A stretch of 64,000 bases of DNA from Nitrosovibrio sp. Nv4 (GTDB lineage Bacteria > Pseudomonadota > Gammaproteobacteria > Burkholderiales > Nitrosomonadaceae), in NCBI RefSeq assembly GCF_900215485.1, contig NZ_OCMZ01000001.1:806001-870000 (forward strand), written 5' to 3'. Shown piece after piece: positions 1 to 8,519 of the stretch. Both the position numbers and the translations under genes were made by a program. The first letter of the stretch is position 1; every line of letters starts with the position of its first letter. The notes below the pieces were generated by a model that was not told where the DNA came from, did not search any database, and saw only the letters and a list, made by a program, of their open reading frames with translations.

Positions 1-361
1 GCGCGAGGCGGCGCCGCAGGTATTGTCGGGGCCTCGCGGGCGTGAAATAAAACAGGAGATAAAAAGAGCCAATGCGGTGATGAGCGAGATCGACCTGCCG
101 TGGCAAGCGCTGTTCGATTCGGTCGAATACGCTTCCAGTCACGACGTGGCTCTGCTGTCATTTCAGCCGGATGCGGCGGGCCGTACGATTCGTATTGGTG
201 CTATAGCGAAGAATATTCCGGCGATGCTCGATTTTGTAAGCGCTTTAGAGCGTGAACCCGCCCTTCGGGACACCTTCCTGCTCAAGTACGAAATCAAACG
301 GGAAGATCCCCAGCGGCCCGTGGTTTTTTCTCTTACGGCGTCATGGATCGAAACTTCCTGA
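1..361 (+). CDS. PilN-like inner-membrane assembly protein, C-terminal part
   Basis: The reading frame is open from the left edge, so the start and the membrane anchor lie outside the window. About 119 residues remain. They resemble the periplasmic ferredoxin-like end of PilN/GspL-type proteins, with a segment of the type IPAMLDFVSALE followed by a beta-strand ending in SLTASW. This reading rests mainly on context: a PilO-like, a PilP-like and a secretin gene follow at once in the same direction. Such proteins form the inner-membrane platform that aligns the secretin with the pseudopilus. The stop lies inside the first copy of a 22-bp tandem duplication. Family assignment is moderately sure; a GspL-like label would describe the same part. 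Confidence 0.6.
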   Translation, partial: REAAPQVLSGPRGREIKQEIKRANAVMSEIDLPWQALFDSVEYASSHDVALLSFQPDAAGRTIRIGAIAKNIPAMLDFVSALEREPALRDTFLLKYEIKREDPQRPVVFSLTASWIETS

Positions 362-388
362 CAAATGGATCGAAACTTCCTGACAAAT
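343..388 (+). repeat. 22-bp perfect tandem duplication at a gene junction
   Basis: Positions 343-364 and 365-386 are identical 22-base units, and the identity continues for two further bases. The unit begins with an ATG and contains the TGA that ends the upstream gene. Because 22 is not a multiple of three, the ATG of the first copy (343) leads into a different, short frame, while the ATG of the second copy (365) opens the PilO-like gene. A single-copy ancestor would have had the two genes overlapping by 19 bases. Here they are separated by 3 bases. Confidence 0.95.
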
Positions 389-940
389 ACCTGGCTGCGG
401 GTGCGTTGGCAAACCGAGCGGCTGGGCGCCGCCGGAAAAATCGGCCTCGGATTATTCGTGTTCTCGGCGGTTTTTTTTGTGGTGGCAGTATTACCGCAAC
501 AGGCGGCGTCCAGAGTGCTGATGATGAGAGCTGAAGCAATCGAGCAGCGCCTGAAAGCGGAGCCGGTGCAGGGAAACCGCAGGGCCCCCAAAATACAAGG
601 CGATCAGGGATTGCAGGCTTTCTACGCTTTTTTCCCAAAAATGGATTCTTCGCCGTTCTGGATCAAGGAATTGGTACAGGTTGCGGCGCAGCGCGATGTG
701 GAGATTACTCGCATGGATTATCGCATGGTATATGAAAGGGATGTGAAGTTGGCGCGCTATGAAATGATACTGCCGGTGCGCGGCAAATATGCCCAGGTGC
801 GCGGTTTTATCGCCGATGCGCTGCGAGTTGTGCCGGCAATGGCACTGGCCGATGTGACGCTCAAGCGTCAGGACGCGGCCTCCGAGTTGCTTGACGTGAA
901 TCTGAAATTCAACCTCTATCTGGGCGGAGGCGGGACATGA
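365..940 (+). CDS. PilO/GspM-like inner-membrane protein
   Basis: This 191-residue protein has a short cytoplasmic head, one membrane segment at about residues 25-45 (GLGLFVFSAVFFVVAVL), a coiled stretch and a periplasmic ferredoxin-like domain at about 80-190. That is the layout of PilO and GspM, which pair with PilN/GspL. The start is the ATG in the second copy of the tandem duplication; the first-copy ATG leads into another frame. The next gene overlaps its end by four bases (ATGA), which suggests translational coupling. The call rests on architecture and position more than on strong sequence motifs. Confidence 0.6.
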   Translation: MDRNFLTNTWLRVRWQTERLGAAGKIGLGLFVFSAVFFVVAVLPQQAASRVLMMRAEAIEQRLKAEPVQGNRRAPKIQGDQGLQAFYAFFPKMDSSPFWIKELVQVAAQRDVEITRMDYRMVYERDVKLARYEMILPVRGKYAQVRGFIADALRVVPAMALADVTLKRQDAASELLDVNLKFNLYLGGGGT

Positions 941-1482
941 AACGGGCGGCAAGAGGGCGTACGTTATGGCTGGGCGGAGCATTGCTGGCCACACTTCTCG
1001 CTACCCAGTGGGTCAGCGGCGAAGAGGGCCCGCAACCGGAACAGGCTGTTGAAGACAGGGTTGTTCAAAAAGACGCTACCGGCACAGAGGGCGTAGAGGA
1101 AAAGAAGGCGGAACAGCTACAGCTTGAGCGTCTGGAACGCAGGCGCTTCAGCGCGCAGGCAGGCGACATTTTTAGTCGTCAATCGTGGGTGCCGCCCCCG
1201 CCTTCGGCTTCGATGAAGCCGTCGAAGCCAACTCCGCCGCCACTGCAGTTCAAATATCTCGGCAGGGTCAGGGACGGGAGCGAGACGCGGGTGTTTCTTG
1301 CCCTGGCCGAACGTAACTATATCGTCAAGCCGGGCGAGAGCATCAACAGCCAATACCGGATGGATGAGGTTACTGATGAACATATCACATTCACTTATCT
1401 TCCACTCAATGCAAAACAGATGCTTTCCACCGCGGGTGGAACGGCAGGGAATACTCGATCGGAATGGGAAAATACATTGTAG
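937..1482 (+). CDS. PilP-like periplasmic secretion protein
   Basis: A 181-residue protein with one N-terminal hydrophobic segment (about residues 9-25), a charged and probably coiled stretch (about 35-75), a Pro-rich linker and a small beta domain from about residue 95 (LQFKYLGRV, then YIVKPGESI). The last part resembles the PilP/GspC homology-region domain, which links the inner-membrane platform to the secretin. It overlaps the upstream gene by four bases and the secretin gene by 19 bases. It lacks an evident lipobox, unlike classical PilP, so it may be a GspC/PilP hybrid type. Confidence 0.55.
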   Translation: MKRAARGRTLWLGGALLATLLATQWVSGEEGPQPEQAVEDRVVQKDATGTEGVEEKKAEQLQLERLERRRFSAQAGDIFSRQSWVPPPPSASMKPSKPTPPPLQFKYLGRVRDGSETRVFLALAERNYIVKPGESINSQYRMDEVTDEHITFTYLPLNAKQMLSTAGGTAGNTRSEWENTL

Positions 1483-3710
1483 TTGTCTTGATCCTGGCCA
1501 CGTTTGCCGGATGCGCGACAAATAACGCATTTGTCGAGGGCAAGCGGCTTATTGCCGAAGGTCAGATGGATACCGGTCTGGCCAGCCTGGAAGAGGCGGC
1601 GCGCAAGGAGCCGGATAACCTCGAGATTCGCGCGGTGCTTGTGCGCCAGCGCGAGGCGGTTGCAGGACGTTTGCTGCTGGACGCCGATAGGGCCAGGGTA
1701 TCCGGCGACCTGGCTGGCGCGGAGCAGGGGTACCGCCGCGTCCTGGAGCTGAATCAGCACAACGAACGCGCGCAGGCGGGCCTGGCCGCGCTCGACACGG
1801 AGCGCAGGCATACCGCCCTGACAAGACATGCGGAAGCATTATTGGAGCGCGGAGATTACGCGGCCGCGGAATCGGAAGTCCGGTCGGTTCTTCAGGAAAA
1901 TCCCCTGCAGCGGGATGCGCGCCGGCTGATGCAGCGGATATCAGACCTGGAGGTGCAGTCAGGGAAAATGGGTCCCGTCCTGAAGACCGCGTTCAAGCAG
2001 CCGATCACCCTCGAGTTTCGCGACACCGGCCTGAAATCGGTCTTTGAAATCATGGCGCGCACAGCGGGAATCAACGTTGTCTTTGATAAAGACGTCAAGC
2101 AGGATACCAAGACCACCATTTTCGTGCGCGACACCCACATCGATGACGTATTCAAGCTCCTGCTCCTGACGAACCAGCTCACGCACAAGGTCCTCAACGA
2201 GAATTCCGTGCTGATCTATCCGAATACGCCGGCCAAGCAGAAGGAATACCAGGAATTGACGGTACGCAGTTTTTATGTTGCCAATACCGACGTGAAGCAG
2301 ATCGTGGCGATGGTCAAGGGGCTGGTCAAAACCAAGGACATGCATGTCGACGAGAAACTGAATCTCTTCGTCATGAAAGATACGCCGGATGCGATCCGCC
2401 TGGTCGAGCGGTTGATTGCACTGAATGATCTGGCCGATCCTGAAGTCATGCTGGAAGTCGAAGTATTGGAAATCGGACGCAACCGCCTGCTCAATCTTGG
2501 TCTACAGTATCCTGACCGGATCAATGTGAATATGCTCAGCGCAGCCAGCGCTGCGGCTGGCGCTCCATTCCCGCCCTTCGAGATCAGCAGCGCCGGCGTC
2601 AACGGCAACGGCTCCAACCTCGACCGGTTGACTGGATTCATCGCCAACCCCGCATTGATTGTCAATCTCAAGCGACAGGACGGCGTCATCAACGTGCTCG
2701 CCAATCCGCGCATCCGTGTCAAAAACCGTGAGAAGGCAAAAATCCTGATCGGGGACAAGGTGCCGGTGGTGACCACTACCGCCACGGCCAACGTGGGGGT
2801 TGCATCCTCGGTGAGTTATCTCGACGTCGGGCTCAAGCTGGATGTGGAGTCTACCATTTCGCTCCAGGATGAGGTATCGATGAAGGTCAGCCTCGAAGTA
2901 AGCAACATCGTGCGGGAAGTGCCGGTATCTGGGGGTGGCCTGGCCTATCAGGTGGGCACGCGAACCGCTGCGACCACGCTTGCATTGCGGGATGGCGAAA
3001 CCCAGGTTCTGGCAGGACTGATCAGCGACGATGAACGCACCACGCTCTCAAAGGTTCCCGGTCTTTCGGCGTTGCCGTGGATTGGAAAGCTGTTTATCAA
3101 TCAGAACACGACGCGCAACAAGACTGAAATTGCGCTTCTGATAACCCCGCGTATTGTGCGCAATATTGCGCGCCCGGCGAGAGTGGCGAGCGAACTTCAT
3201 TTTGGCACGGAAAACACCATAGGAATGTTACCGGTCACCATTGGCAAGGTGGCGCCGCGAGCGCTTGCCATGTCATCCTCTACGCCTGGGGGCGCTGCCG
3301 CCAAGAGCGGCGTACCCTCCCCTTCCCCCTTACCCGATGCGTCTCAGGCAGCGAAGGCTCGCCCCACCGCCTCTCCTGTGGTGATGCTCGCAGCCCCGGA
3401 GCAGGTAGGGGCAGGCAAGGAATTTGCGGTCAGTGTGAGTCTGGCCGACGCCGAAGGGCTGCCTGCGGCCGAGTTGGAGCTGAATTACGATACCACCGCA
3501 GTCGAAGCGCTGGATGAGGGTGAGAACTCCGGCACCCGCCTGTTGAAGCTGGGCAAGGGAGGCGGTGCTGCGGAACTGCGGTTCAGGATCGTCGCGCAAA
3601 AGCCGGTCACCACCCAGATTGCCGTCAAAAATCTCACTTTCCCGGGTGAGAGCGGTGATCTTGCCGCGCAGATTGCGTTGCCGCCAGTGGCCAATATTGA
3701 TATCCAGTGA
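1464..3710 (+). CDS. Outer-membrane secretin lipoprotein with TPR and cohesin-like domains
   Basis: A 748-residue secretin-family protein. It opens with a lipoprotein signal (VLILATFAGC, lipobox Cys at about residue 16). Residues ~25-160 contain TPR-like helices. An STN/N0-like domain lies at ~175-255 (ITLEFRDTGLKSVFEIMA), an N1-type domain at ~263-330, and the secretin core at ~390-560 (typical VPVVTT and SKVPGLSALPWIGKLF segments). After a Pro/Ser/Ala linker, residues ~639-748 look like a cohesin-type beta-sandwich (VGAGKEFAVSVSL, then LELNYDTTAVEAL). Secretins form the outer-membrane ring through which pili or folded proteins pass. The N-terminal TPR and C-terminal cohesin-like part are additions to the classic GspD/PilQ plan. 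It overlaps the upstream PilP-like gene and is followed directly by pseudopilin genes, so it belongs to the same machine. Confidence 0.9.
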   Translation: MGKYIVVVLILATFAGCATNNAFVEGKRLIAEGQMDTGLASLEEAARKEPDNLEIRAVLVRQREAVAGRLLLDADRARVSGDLAGAEQGYRRVLELNQHNERAQAGLAALDTERRHTALTRHAEALLERGDYAAAESEVRSVLQENPLQRDARRLMQRISDLEVQSGKMGPVLKTAFKQPITLEFRDTGLKSVFEIMARTAGINVVFDKDVKQDTKTTIFVRDTHIDDVFKLLLLTNQLTHKVLNENSVLIYPNTPAKQKEYQELTVRSFYVANTDVKQIVAMVKGLVKTKDMHVDEKLNLFVMKDTPDAIRLVERLIALNDLADPEVMLEVEVLEIGRNRLLNLGLQYPDRINVNMLSAASAAAGAPFPPFEISSAGVNGNGSNLDRLTGFIANPALIVNLKRQDGVINVLANPRIRVKNREKAKILIGDKVPVVTTTATANVGVASSVSYLDVGLKLDVESTISLQDEVSMKVSLEVSNIVREVPVSGGGLAYQVGTRTAATTLALRDGETQVLAGLISDDERTTLSKVPGLSALPWIGKLFINQNTTRNKTEIALLITPRIVRNIARPARVASELHFGTENTIGMLPVTIGKVAPRALAMSSSTPGGAAAKSGVPSPSPLPDASQAAKARPTASPVVMLAAPEQVGAGKEFAVSVSLADAEGLPAAELELNYDTTAVEALDEGENSGTRLLKLGKGGGAAELRFRIVAQKPVTTQIAVKNLTFPGESGDLAAQIALPPVANIDIQ

Positions 3711-3711
3711 C

Positions 3712-4212
3712 ATGACGAACAGGATTTTGGTAACAGGTTCGGCAGCGCAGGGTGGCTTCAGCCTGATCGAAATGATGATGGTTGTGGCCATCATGGCGGT
3801 GTTGGCCGCCATGGCGGCGCCCTTGTACGAACTCACGGTAAAGCGCGCCAAGGAGCAGGAATTGCGGACCGGACTGCGGCAGATCCGGGAAGCGATCGAT
3901 GCATACAAGCGCGCGGTCAACGACGGGCGGGTGGCCAGGAAGGCCGAAGAGTCGGAGTATCCACGCAAACTGGAAGATCTGGTGGACGGTGTGCCGGACA
4001 TGAAGGAACCGGAAAAGCGCAAGATCTATTTTTTGCGGCGATTACCGCGCGATCCCATGGCGGATGATCCCGCGTTGCCCGACGCCGAGACCTGGGGCAA
4101 GCGCGCGTACGAGAGCCCGCCGGACAGTCCGCAGGAAGGCGATGACGTCTTCGATATATATTCGCGTTCGCAACAGATCGGCCTGAATGGTATTGCTTAC
4201 GATAAATGGTGA
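3712..4212 (+). CDS. Pseudopilin, GspG-like (first)
   Basis: A 166-residue protein with a class III signal: a 15-residue leader ending in Gly-Gly, then FSLIE, with the conserved Glu at position +5, and a hydrophobic helix MMMVVAIMAVLAAMAAP. PilD-type prepilin peptidase would cut after the Gly. The soluble part is long and charged and ends in DKW, as in GspG-type pseudopilins that bind calcium or pack at the C-terminus. The start ATG lies one base after the secretin stop; a longer in-frame extension upstream only overlaps the secretin gene. It is likely one of the major or minor pilus-like subunits of this machine. Confidence 0.85.
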   Translation: MTNRILVTGSAAQGGFSLIEMMMVVAIMAVLAAMAAPLYELTVKRAKEQELRTGLRQIREAIDAYKRAVNDGRVARKAEESEYPRKLEDLVDGVPDMKEPEKRKIYFLRRLPRDPMADDPALPDAETWGKRAYESPPDSPQEGDDVFDIYSRSQQIGLNGIAYDKW

Positions 4213-4240
4213 GCCGGACAATGCTGATGCCGGATTTATT

Positions 4241-4666
4241 ATGAAGTACAAACACGAAGCAAATGGGGGCATCGCCGGTGTCGTATCGCCCAGCAATCTC
4301 CGTCCTGGCGGCTTTACCCTGATCGAATTGCTGGTGGTGATGGCGATCATTGCCGTTCTGCTGAGCATTGCGGCGCCCAGGTATTTCAATTCGCTGGACA
4401 GGTCCAGGGAGACGGCGCTGCGCCAGGATCTGAATGTCATGCGCGACGCTATCGATAAATTCAACAGCGATACCGGACAGTATCCGGAGGACCTGGCCGA
4501 GTTGGTGGAAAAGCGGTATTTGCGCGCCATTCCAATTGATCCCCTGACCGAAAGCGCGGAGACCTGGGTGGCAGTGCCGCCACCTGATGGGGGAGGCGGT
4601 GTTTACGATGTGCACAGCGGTTCGGCGGACCAGGCAAAGGATGAAACCTCCTATGGCGCCTGGTGA
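4241..4666 (+). CDS. Pseudopilin, GspG-like (second)
   Basis: A 141-residue prepilin-like protein. A long leader of 24 residues ends in Gly-Gly, followed by FTLIELLVVMAIIAVLLSIAAP, with Glu at +5. The globular part has the usual GspG features: ALRQDLNVMRDAIDKFNSDTGQYP, a Leu-rich helix, and a Trp-containing strand near VYDVHSGS. The chosen ATG at 4241 lies in the gap after the previous gene; an upstream extension in frame would overlap that gene's end. It is the best match to the major pseudopilin (GspG) type in this locus. Confidence 0.87.
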   Translation: MKYKHEANGGIAGVVSPSNLRPGGFTLIELLVVMAIIAVLLSIAAPRYFNSLDRSRETALRQDLNVMRDAIDKFNSDTGQYPEDLAELVEKRYLRAIPIDPLTESAETWVAVPPPDGGGGVYDVHSGSADQAKDETSYGAW

Positions 4667-4685
4667 GGCGTGCCAGACGGGTGGC

Positions 4686-5414
4686 ATGGCCCTGCAGAAG
4701 AAGCATTTGCAGGAAAAAGGGTTTACCTATCTTTGGGTAATGTTTATCGTGGCAATGACCGGCTTGGCGCTGGCTGGCGCAGGCCAGTTATGGCGTACCG
4801 AGGCGCGGCGGGAAAAGGAGAAAGAGCTCATGTTTGTGGGCGAGCAGTTCAGGCTCGCGATTGGTTCGTACTACGAGAGTTCGCCCGGGACCAAGCGCTA
4901 TCCGGATTCGCTGGAAAAACTCTTGTCGGACGATCGTTTCCCGATAGTCAAACGGCATTTGCGCAAGGTTTTTATTGATCCGATGACGGGGGTGCCCGAG
5001 TGGGGACTGATCCAGAAGTCAGGTTCCGGAATTACTGGTGTATACAGCCTGTCCGCCCGCGAGCCGCTAAAACGCGCCAACTTCCATCAACGCTATGCCG
5101 CCTTTGGCGAGGCGGAGAATTATCGCGACTGGAAGTTCATCTACCTGCCGGGCGACGTGGGCGGGGCCATGCCGCAGCCGCAGCCAACTCCGCAAGCACA
5201 ATCCCAGTCCGACACAAGGCCGTCCCAGCCCCAGGCCCAACCCCAGGCCCAGCCCGAAACAGAGCCACAATCGGAACGACGCCTACCGCCGCCGCAAACA
5301 CAATCCGAATCGCAACCGTTGTGGGATCCATTCTCACCGTCATCTGATCCAGCGGGTGGGACAGACCCCGGCGCGCAATCGCCGGGCTACTCCAAGCGGC
5401 ATATACAGGAGTAG
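4686..5414 (+). CDS. Pseudopilin-like protein with Pro/Gln-rich tail
   Basis: About 242 residues. The N-terminus has a short leader ending in Gly, then FTYLWVMF and a hydrophobic helix to about residue 33. Position +5 is Trp rather than Glu, a deviation also seen in GspK-type tip pseudopilins. The middle (about 40-150) resembles minor pseudopilins, with RREKEKELMFVGEQFRLAI and a conserved YPDSLEKLL segment. From about residue 160 the tail is built of Pro-Gln-Ala-Ser runs. ATGs at 4641 and 4653 overlap the previous gene; 4686 gives the most normal leader, but the start is not certain. It is the last gene of the secretion run. Confidence 0.72.
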   Translation: MALQKKHLQEKGFTYLWVMFIVAMTGLALAGAGQLWRTEARREKEKELMFVGEQFRLAIGSYYESSPGTKRYPDSLEKLLSDDRFPIVKRHLRKVFIDPMTGVPEWGLIQKSGSGITGVYSLSAREPLKRANFHQRYAAFGEAENYRDWKFIYLPGDVGGAMPQPQPTPQAQSQSDTRPSQPQAQPQAQPETEPQSERRLPPPQTQSESQPLWDPFSPSSDPAGGTDPGAQSPGYSKRHIQE

Positions 5415-5695
5415 TAGCCGTTATGCGTCTATTGGGCGGGCAGTCTGAGGCGGTACCAAGGCAGTAACAGATTTAAAAGAGGCTGGGTAAATTCTGGCTT
5501 CTCGCGATTTATGCGCAAGCCCAAACGTTGCAGAATGCGCTTCTTGCGTATTTTCTTGTCTGCCTGCCGCGGAGAAGGGATAATATCAAGTTTACTGCTG
5601 CGCACTTATGCCTTACGCCCAACGACGAAGGTATACAACGTGCAAAGACGGTATAGAGGCGCTTTTTAGGATATTCAGGGTAGAAATCTTCGTCC
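5415..5695. other. Intergenic gap before trpG
   Basis: These 281 bases separate the secretion run from trpG. No convincing gene, terminator hairpin or tRNA was seen. A 62-codon frame on the minus strand (5509-5697) has no family-like features and reaches into the trpG start. The trpG promoter probably lies here, but no clear -35/-10 pair stands out. Confidence 0.5.
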
Positions 5696-6271
5696 ATGCT
5701 GTTGATGATCGATAATTATGATTCCTTTACCTACAACCTGGTGCAGTATTTTGGCGAGCTGGGTGAAGAGGTGATGGTATTTCGCAACGATGAAATTACG
5801 CCCGATGAAGTGGCGAAGTTAGGGCCTGCCTGCATCGTGATTTCACCCGGGCCCTGTACTCCAAGTAAAGCGGGTATATCGATACCGTTGATCGAGCACT
5901 ACAACAGTCGGATTCCCGTACTGGGCGTGTGCCTTGGCCATCAGAGCATAGGGCAGGCTTTCGGCGGGAAAATCGTTCATGCCAGACAGCTCATGCATGG
6001 CAAGACTTCACCCATTTTCCACAATAGCGCCGGTGTATTTCGGGGCTTGCCAAATCCGTTCTGTGCGACCCGCTATCATTCACTCGTCATTGAGCGCGAG
6101 AGTCTTCCGGATTGCCTGGAAATCACTGCATGGACCGAAGATGGTGAGATCATGGGCGTGCGCCATAAAACGCTGGCGATCGAGGGTGTGCAGTTTCATC
6201 CGGAATCCATTCTTACCGAGTACGGGCACAAGTTGCTGGAAAATTTCCTGGTGCAGCGGGCAGCCGCATGA
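5696..6271 (+). CDS. trpG: Anthranilate synthase glutamine amidotransferase subunit
   Basis: A 191-residue class I glutamine amidotransferase of the TrpG/PabA family. The nucleophile Cys79 lies in GVCLGHQ, and His168 and Glu170 in HPES complete the triad. It releases ammonia from glutamine for anthranilate synthase and, in bacteria with one amidotransferase, also for aminodeoxychorismate synthase in folate synthesis. trpD and trpC follow in the same direction. The partner trpE is not upstream in this window. The length and N-terminus ([15 protein letters not shown]) are normal for the family. Confidence 0.96.
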   Translation: MLLMIDNYDSFTYNLVQYFGELGEEVMVFRNDEITPDEVAKLGPACIVISPGPCTPSKAGISIPLIEHYNSRIPVLGVCLGHQSIGQAFGGKIVHARQLMHGKTSPIFHNSAGVFRGLPNPFCATRYHSLVIERESLPDCLEITAWTEDGEIMGVRHKTLAIEGVQFHPESILTEYGHKLLENFLVQRAAA

Positions 6272-6328
6272 ATGACTCGTGAAGAAGTTGCATGAAGTAG
6301 GTGATGCCATTCCCAAAAAGGATTCATT

Positions 6329-7381
6329 ATGAAACCGCAGGAAGCGCTGGCCCGTATCATCGAACATCGTGAAATCTTTCACGATGAGATGCTCTCGCTC
6401 ATGCGTCAGATCATGCGTGGAGAGTTATCGCCGACGCTGATCGCTGCTATCGTAACCGGATTGCGGGTGAAGAAGGAAACCGTCGGCGAGATCACGGCCG
6501 CTGCGCAGGTGATGCGTGAGTTTGCCACCCGGGTGGAAGTTGCTGATGAATCTCATCTCGTGGATACATGCGGAACGGGCGGGGATGCCGCCCACACTTT
6601 CAATATCTCCACCGCGGCGGCATTTGTCGCGGCCGCCGCCGGCGCACGGGTCGCCAAGCACGGCGGACGCTCCGTTTCCAGTAAATCGGGGAGTGCGGAT
6701 GTACTCGAGGCTCTGGGCGTCAATCTCAACCAGACGCCTGGCCAGGTAGCGGAGGACATCAGGGAAATTGGGCTGGGATTTATGTTCGCGCCCAATTTTC
6801 ACAGCGCCATGAAACATGCCGCGCCGGTGCGGCGCGACCTGGGCGTGCGCACTCTGTTTAATATCCTGGGGCCGCTGACCAATCCTGCCGGGGCAAAAAA
6901 TCAGTTGCTGGGCGTATTTCACCCTGATCTTGTCGGGATACTGACGCGGGTACTGCAGCGTCTGGGTAGCCATCATGTAATGGTTGTCCATGGCGGGAAC
7001 AGCCAGGGTGGGCTGGACGAGATCACTATAGCTGGCGAGACCTGGATCGGTGAACTCAGGCACGGCGAGGTGATTGAATACGTCATTAAACCGGAAGATT
7101 TCGACATGAGAACTGCCGCCATCGAAACAATACAAGTACAAGATAGCGCCCAATCCAGAGAAATACTGATGTCGGTACTGGATAATCAGCCAGGTCCGGC
7201 ACTTGATGTAGTCATGCTCAACGCAGGCGCGGCGATATATGTTGCGGGCGTGGCGGAATCGCTGAAGCAAGGCGTGGAAAAAGCTCGCGTGGCAATTGAA
7301 TGCGGTGCAGCCAAAGCAAAATTACTGGAACTGGTCGAATTCTCGAATCGGGAAAATCGCGATGAAGTTACCCTGATTTAG
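6329..7381 (+). CDS. trpD: Anthranilate phosphoribosyltransferase
   Basis: A 350-residue TrpD, which joins anthranilate to phosphoribosyl pyrophosphate in tryptophan synthesis. The PRPP-binding loop is visible as [17 protein letters not shown] at residues 79-95, and the anthranilate-site segment [21 protein letters not shown] follows near residues 114-134 (written here as the [10 protein letters not shown] and [11 protein letters not shown] halves of one motif). A purine-rich AAAAAGG ribosome binding site precedes the ATG. It lies 57 bases after trpG and three bases before the trpC ATG, so the three genes are very likely one transcript. Confidence 0.97.
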   Translation: MKPQEALARIIEHREIFHDEMLSLMRQIMRGELSPTLIAAIVTGLRVKKETVGEITAAAQVMREFATRVEVADESHLVDTCGTGGDAAHTFNISTAAAFVAAAAGARVAKHGGRSVSSKSGSADVLEALGVNLNQTPGQVAEDIREIGLGFMFAPNFHSAMKHAAPVRRDLGVRTLFNILGPLTNPAGAKNQLLGVFHPDLVGILTRVLQRLGSHHVMVVHGGNSQGGLDEITIAGETWIGELRHGEVIEYVIKPEDFDMRTAAIETIQVQDSAQSREILMSVLDNQPGPALDVVMLNAGAAIYVAGVAESLKQGVEKARVAIECGAAKAKLLELVEFSNRENRDEVTLI

Positions 7382-7384
7382 GGC

Positions 7385-8221
7385 ATGGCTACCAATATTC
7401 TGCAAGAGATTCTAACCGTCAAACTGCAGGAGATTGCCGCGGCAAAGGCTGCGACGCCTCTTCGCGGGTTGCGCCACGAGGCAGAGGTTGCGCCGCCACC
7501 TCGTAATTTCACCAAAGCGCTCCACGATAAAATTACCATCGGATCAGCTGCGGTTATTGCGGAAATCAAGAAAGCCAGTCCCAGCAGGGGCGTATTGCGC
7601 GAGCAGTTCGACCCGGCCGCCATTGCCGCAAGCTACGCGCAAAATGGCGCTGCCTGCCTGTCAGTGCTGACCGATACGAAATTTTTCAGCGGCAGCACGC
7701 AGTATTTGCAGCATGCCAGAGCCGCCTGCAATCTGCCGGTACTGCGCAAGGATTTCATGCTGGAAGAATATCAGGTGGTCGAGGCCCGGGCAATGGGAGC
7801 AGACTGCATCCTTATCATCGTCGCGGCCTTTCGCGAGTTTTCTCTTCTGACTGGAGAGCGTCAGCGAAATGAAGACATGGTTGCCCGAATGCTCGAGCTC
7901 GAATCCCTTGCCCATGCTTTTGGCATGGGGGTACTGGTGGAAATCCACGATGGCGCGGAACTGGAGCTGGCGTTGCAATTGAATTCCCCGCTGATTGGCA
8001 TCAACAATCGCAACCTTCATACTTTTGAAACCCGCCTGGACACCACGCTGCGATTGCTCGAGCGAATTCCGGCGGGACGCATCGTGATTACCGAAAGCGG
8101 TATACACACGAAGGCCGATGTGGCGCTGATGCGCGATCATCAGGTCAATGCCTTCCTGGTGGGCGAAGCTTTTATGCGCGCCGTGGATCCCGGTACGGAA
8201 TTGGCCCGATTGTTCGGCTAA
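7385..8221 (+). CDS. trpC: Indole-3-glycerol phosphate synthase
   Basis: A 278-residue TIM-barrel enzyme that closes the indole ring in tryptophan synthesis. Family motifs are [11 protein letters not shown] (strand 1 with the catalytic Lys), LRKDFM, GINNRNL and ITESGI. The ATG is three bases after the trpD stop, which indicates tight coupling. Length is normal for a monofunctional TrpC; there is no fused TrpF domain. No trpF, trpB or trpA follows; the next gene is an unrelated porin. Confidence 0.97.
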   Translation: MATNILQEILTVKLQEIAAAKAATPLRGLRHEAEVAPPPRNFTKALHDKITIGSAAVIAEIKKASPSRGVLREQFDPAAIAASYAQNGAACLSVLTDTKFFSGSTQYLQHARAACNLPVLRKDFMLEEYQVVEARAMGADCILIIVAAFREFSLLTGERQRNEDMVARMLELESLAHAFGMGVLVEIHDGAELELALQLNSPLIGINNRNLHTFETRLDTTLRLLERIPAGRIVITESGIHTKADVALMRDHQVNAFLVGEAFMRAVDPGTELARLFG

Positions 8222-8519
8222 TCTGCGCGAGCAACGCCTATCGGCAGCACACCTCAGCAGCAGGACTCGGCAGTACAATTTGCATAGACTCGCAGGCCCC
8301 ATCTGCCTGAATCCCGGGTTAAAACGATTTTGTTGCAAAAAAGCAACACATGCCTCTTCGATATACCGAAAGTCTCTTTATTTCCTTGCTACGCGTTGTT
8401 GCGTTAGGCACAATCTCTCAACCCTCTCATTTAGAGAGGTCCAAGCAGCGGGATACTACTCCACCGAAATAGGGTCGGTGAGAGGCCCCACCGTTTCAAC
8501 TTTAAAGGAGATTTTCCAC
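8222..8519 (+). other. Porin leader and promoter region
   Basis: These 298 bases between trpC and the porin hold no convincing gene. An inverted repeat (CCTCTC, 5-base loop, GAGAGG) lies at 8423-8439, about 80 bases before the porin ATG. It could act in the mRNA leader or as an operator, but there is no further evidence. A good ribosome binding site (AAAGGAG) lies a few bases before the porin start. No clear -35/-10 pair was identified. Confidence 0.45.

Noticed and set aside
5160-5340. Pro/Gln repeats as a separate element
   Set aside because: They are in frame with the last pseudopilin-like gene and are best seen as its tail.
5509-5697. 62-codon minus-strand frame before trpG
   Set aside because: No family features, and it runs into the trpG start; likely chance.
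8423-8439. Inverted repeat before the porin as a terminator for trpC
   Set aside because: Only six pairs and no T run; left as an unexplained leader feature.
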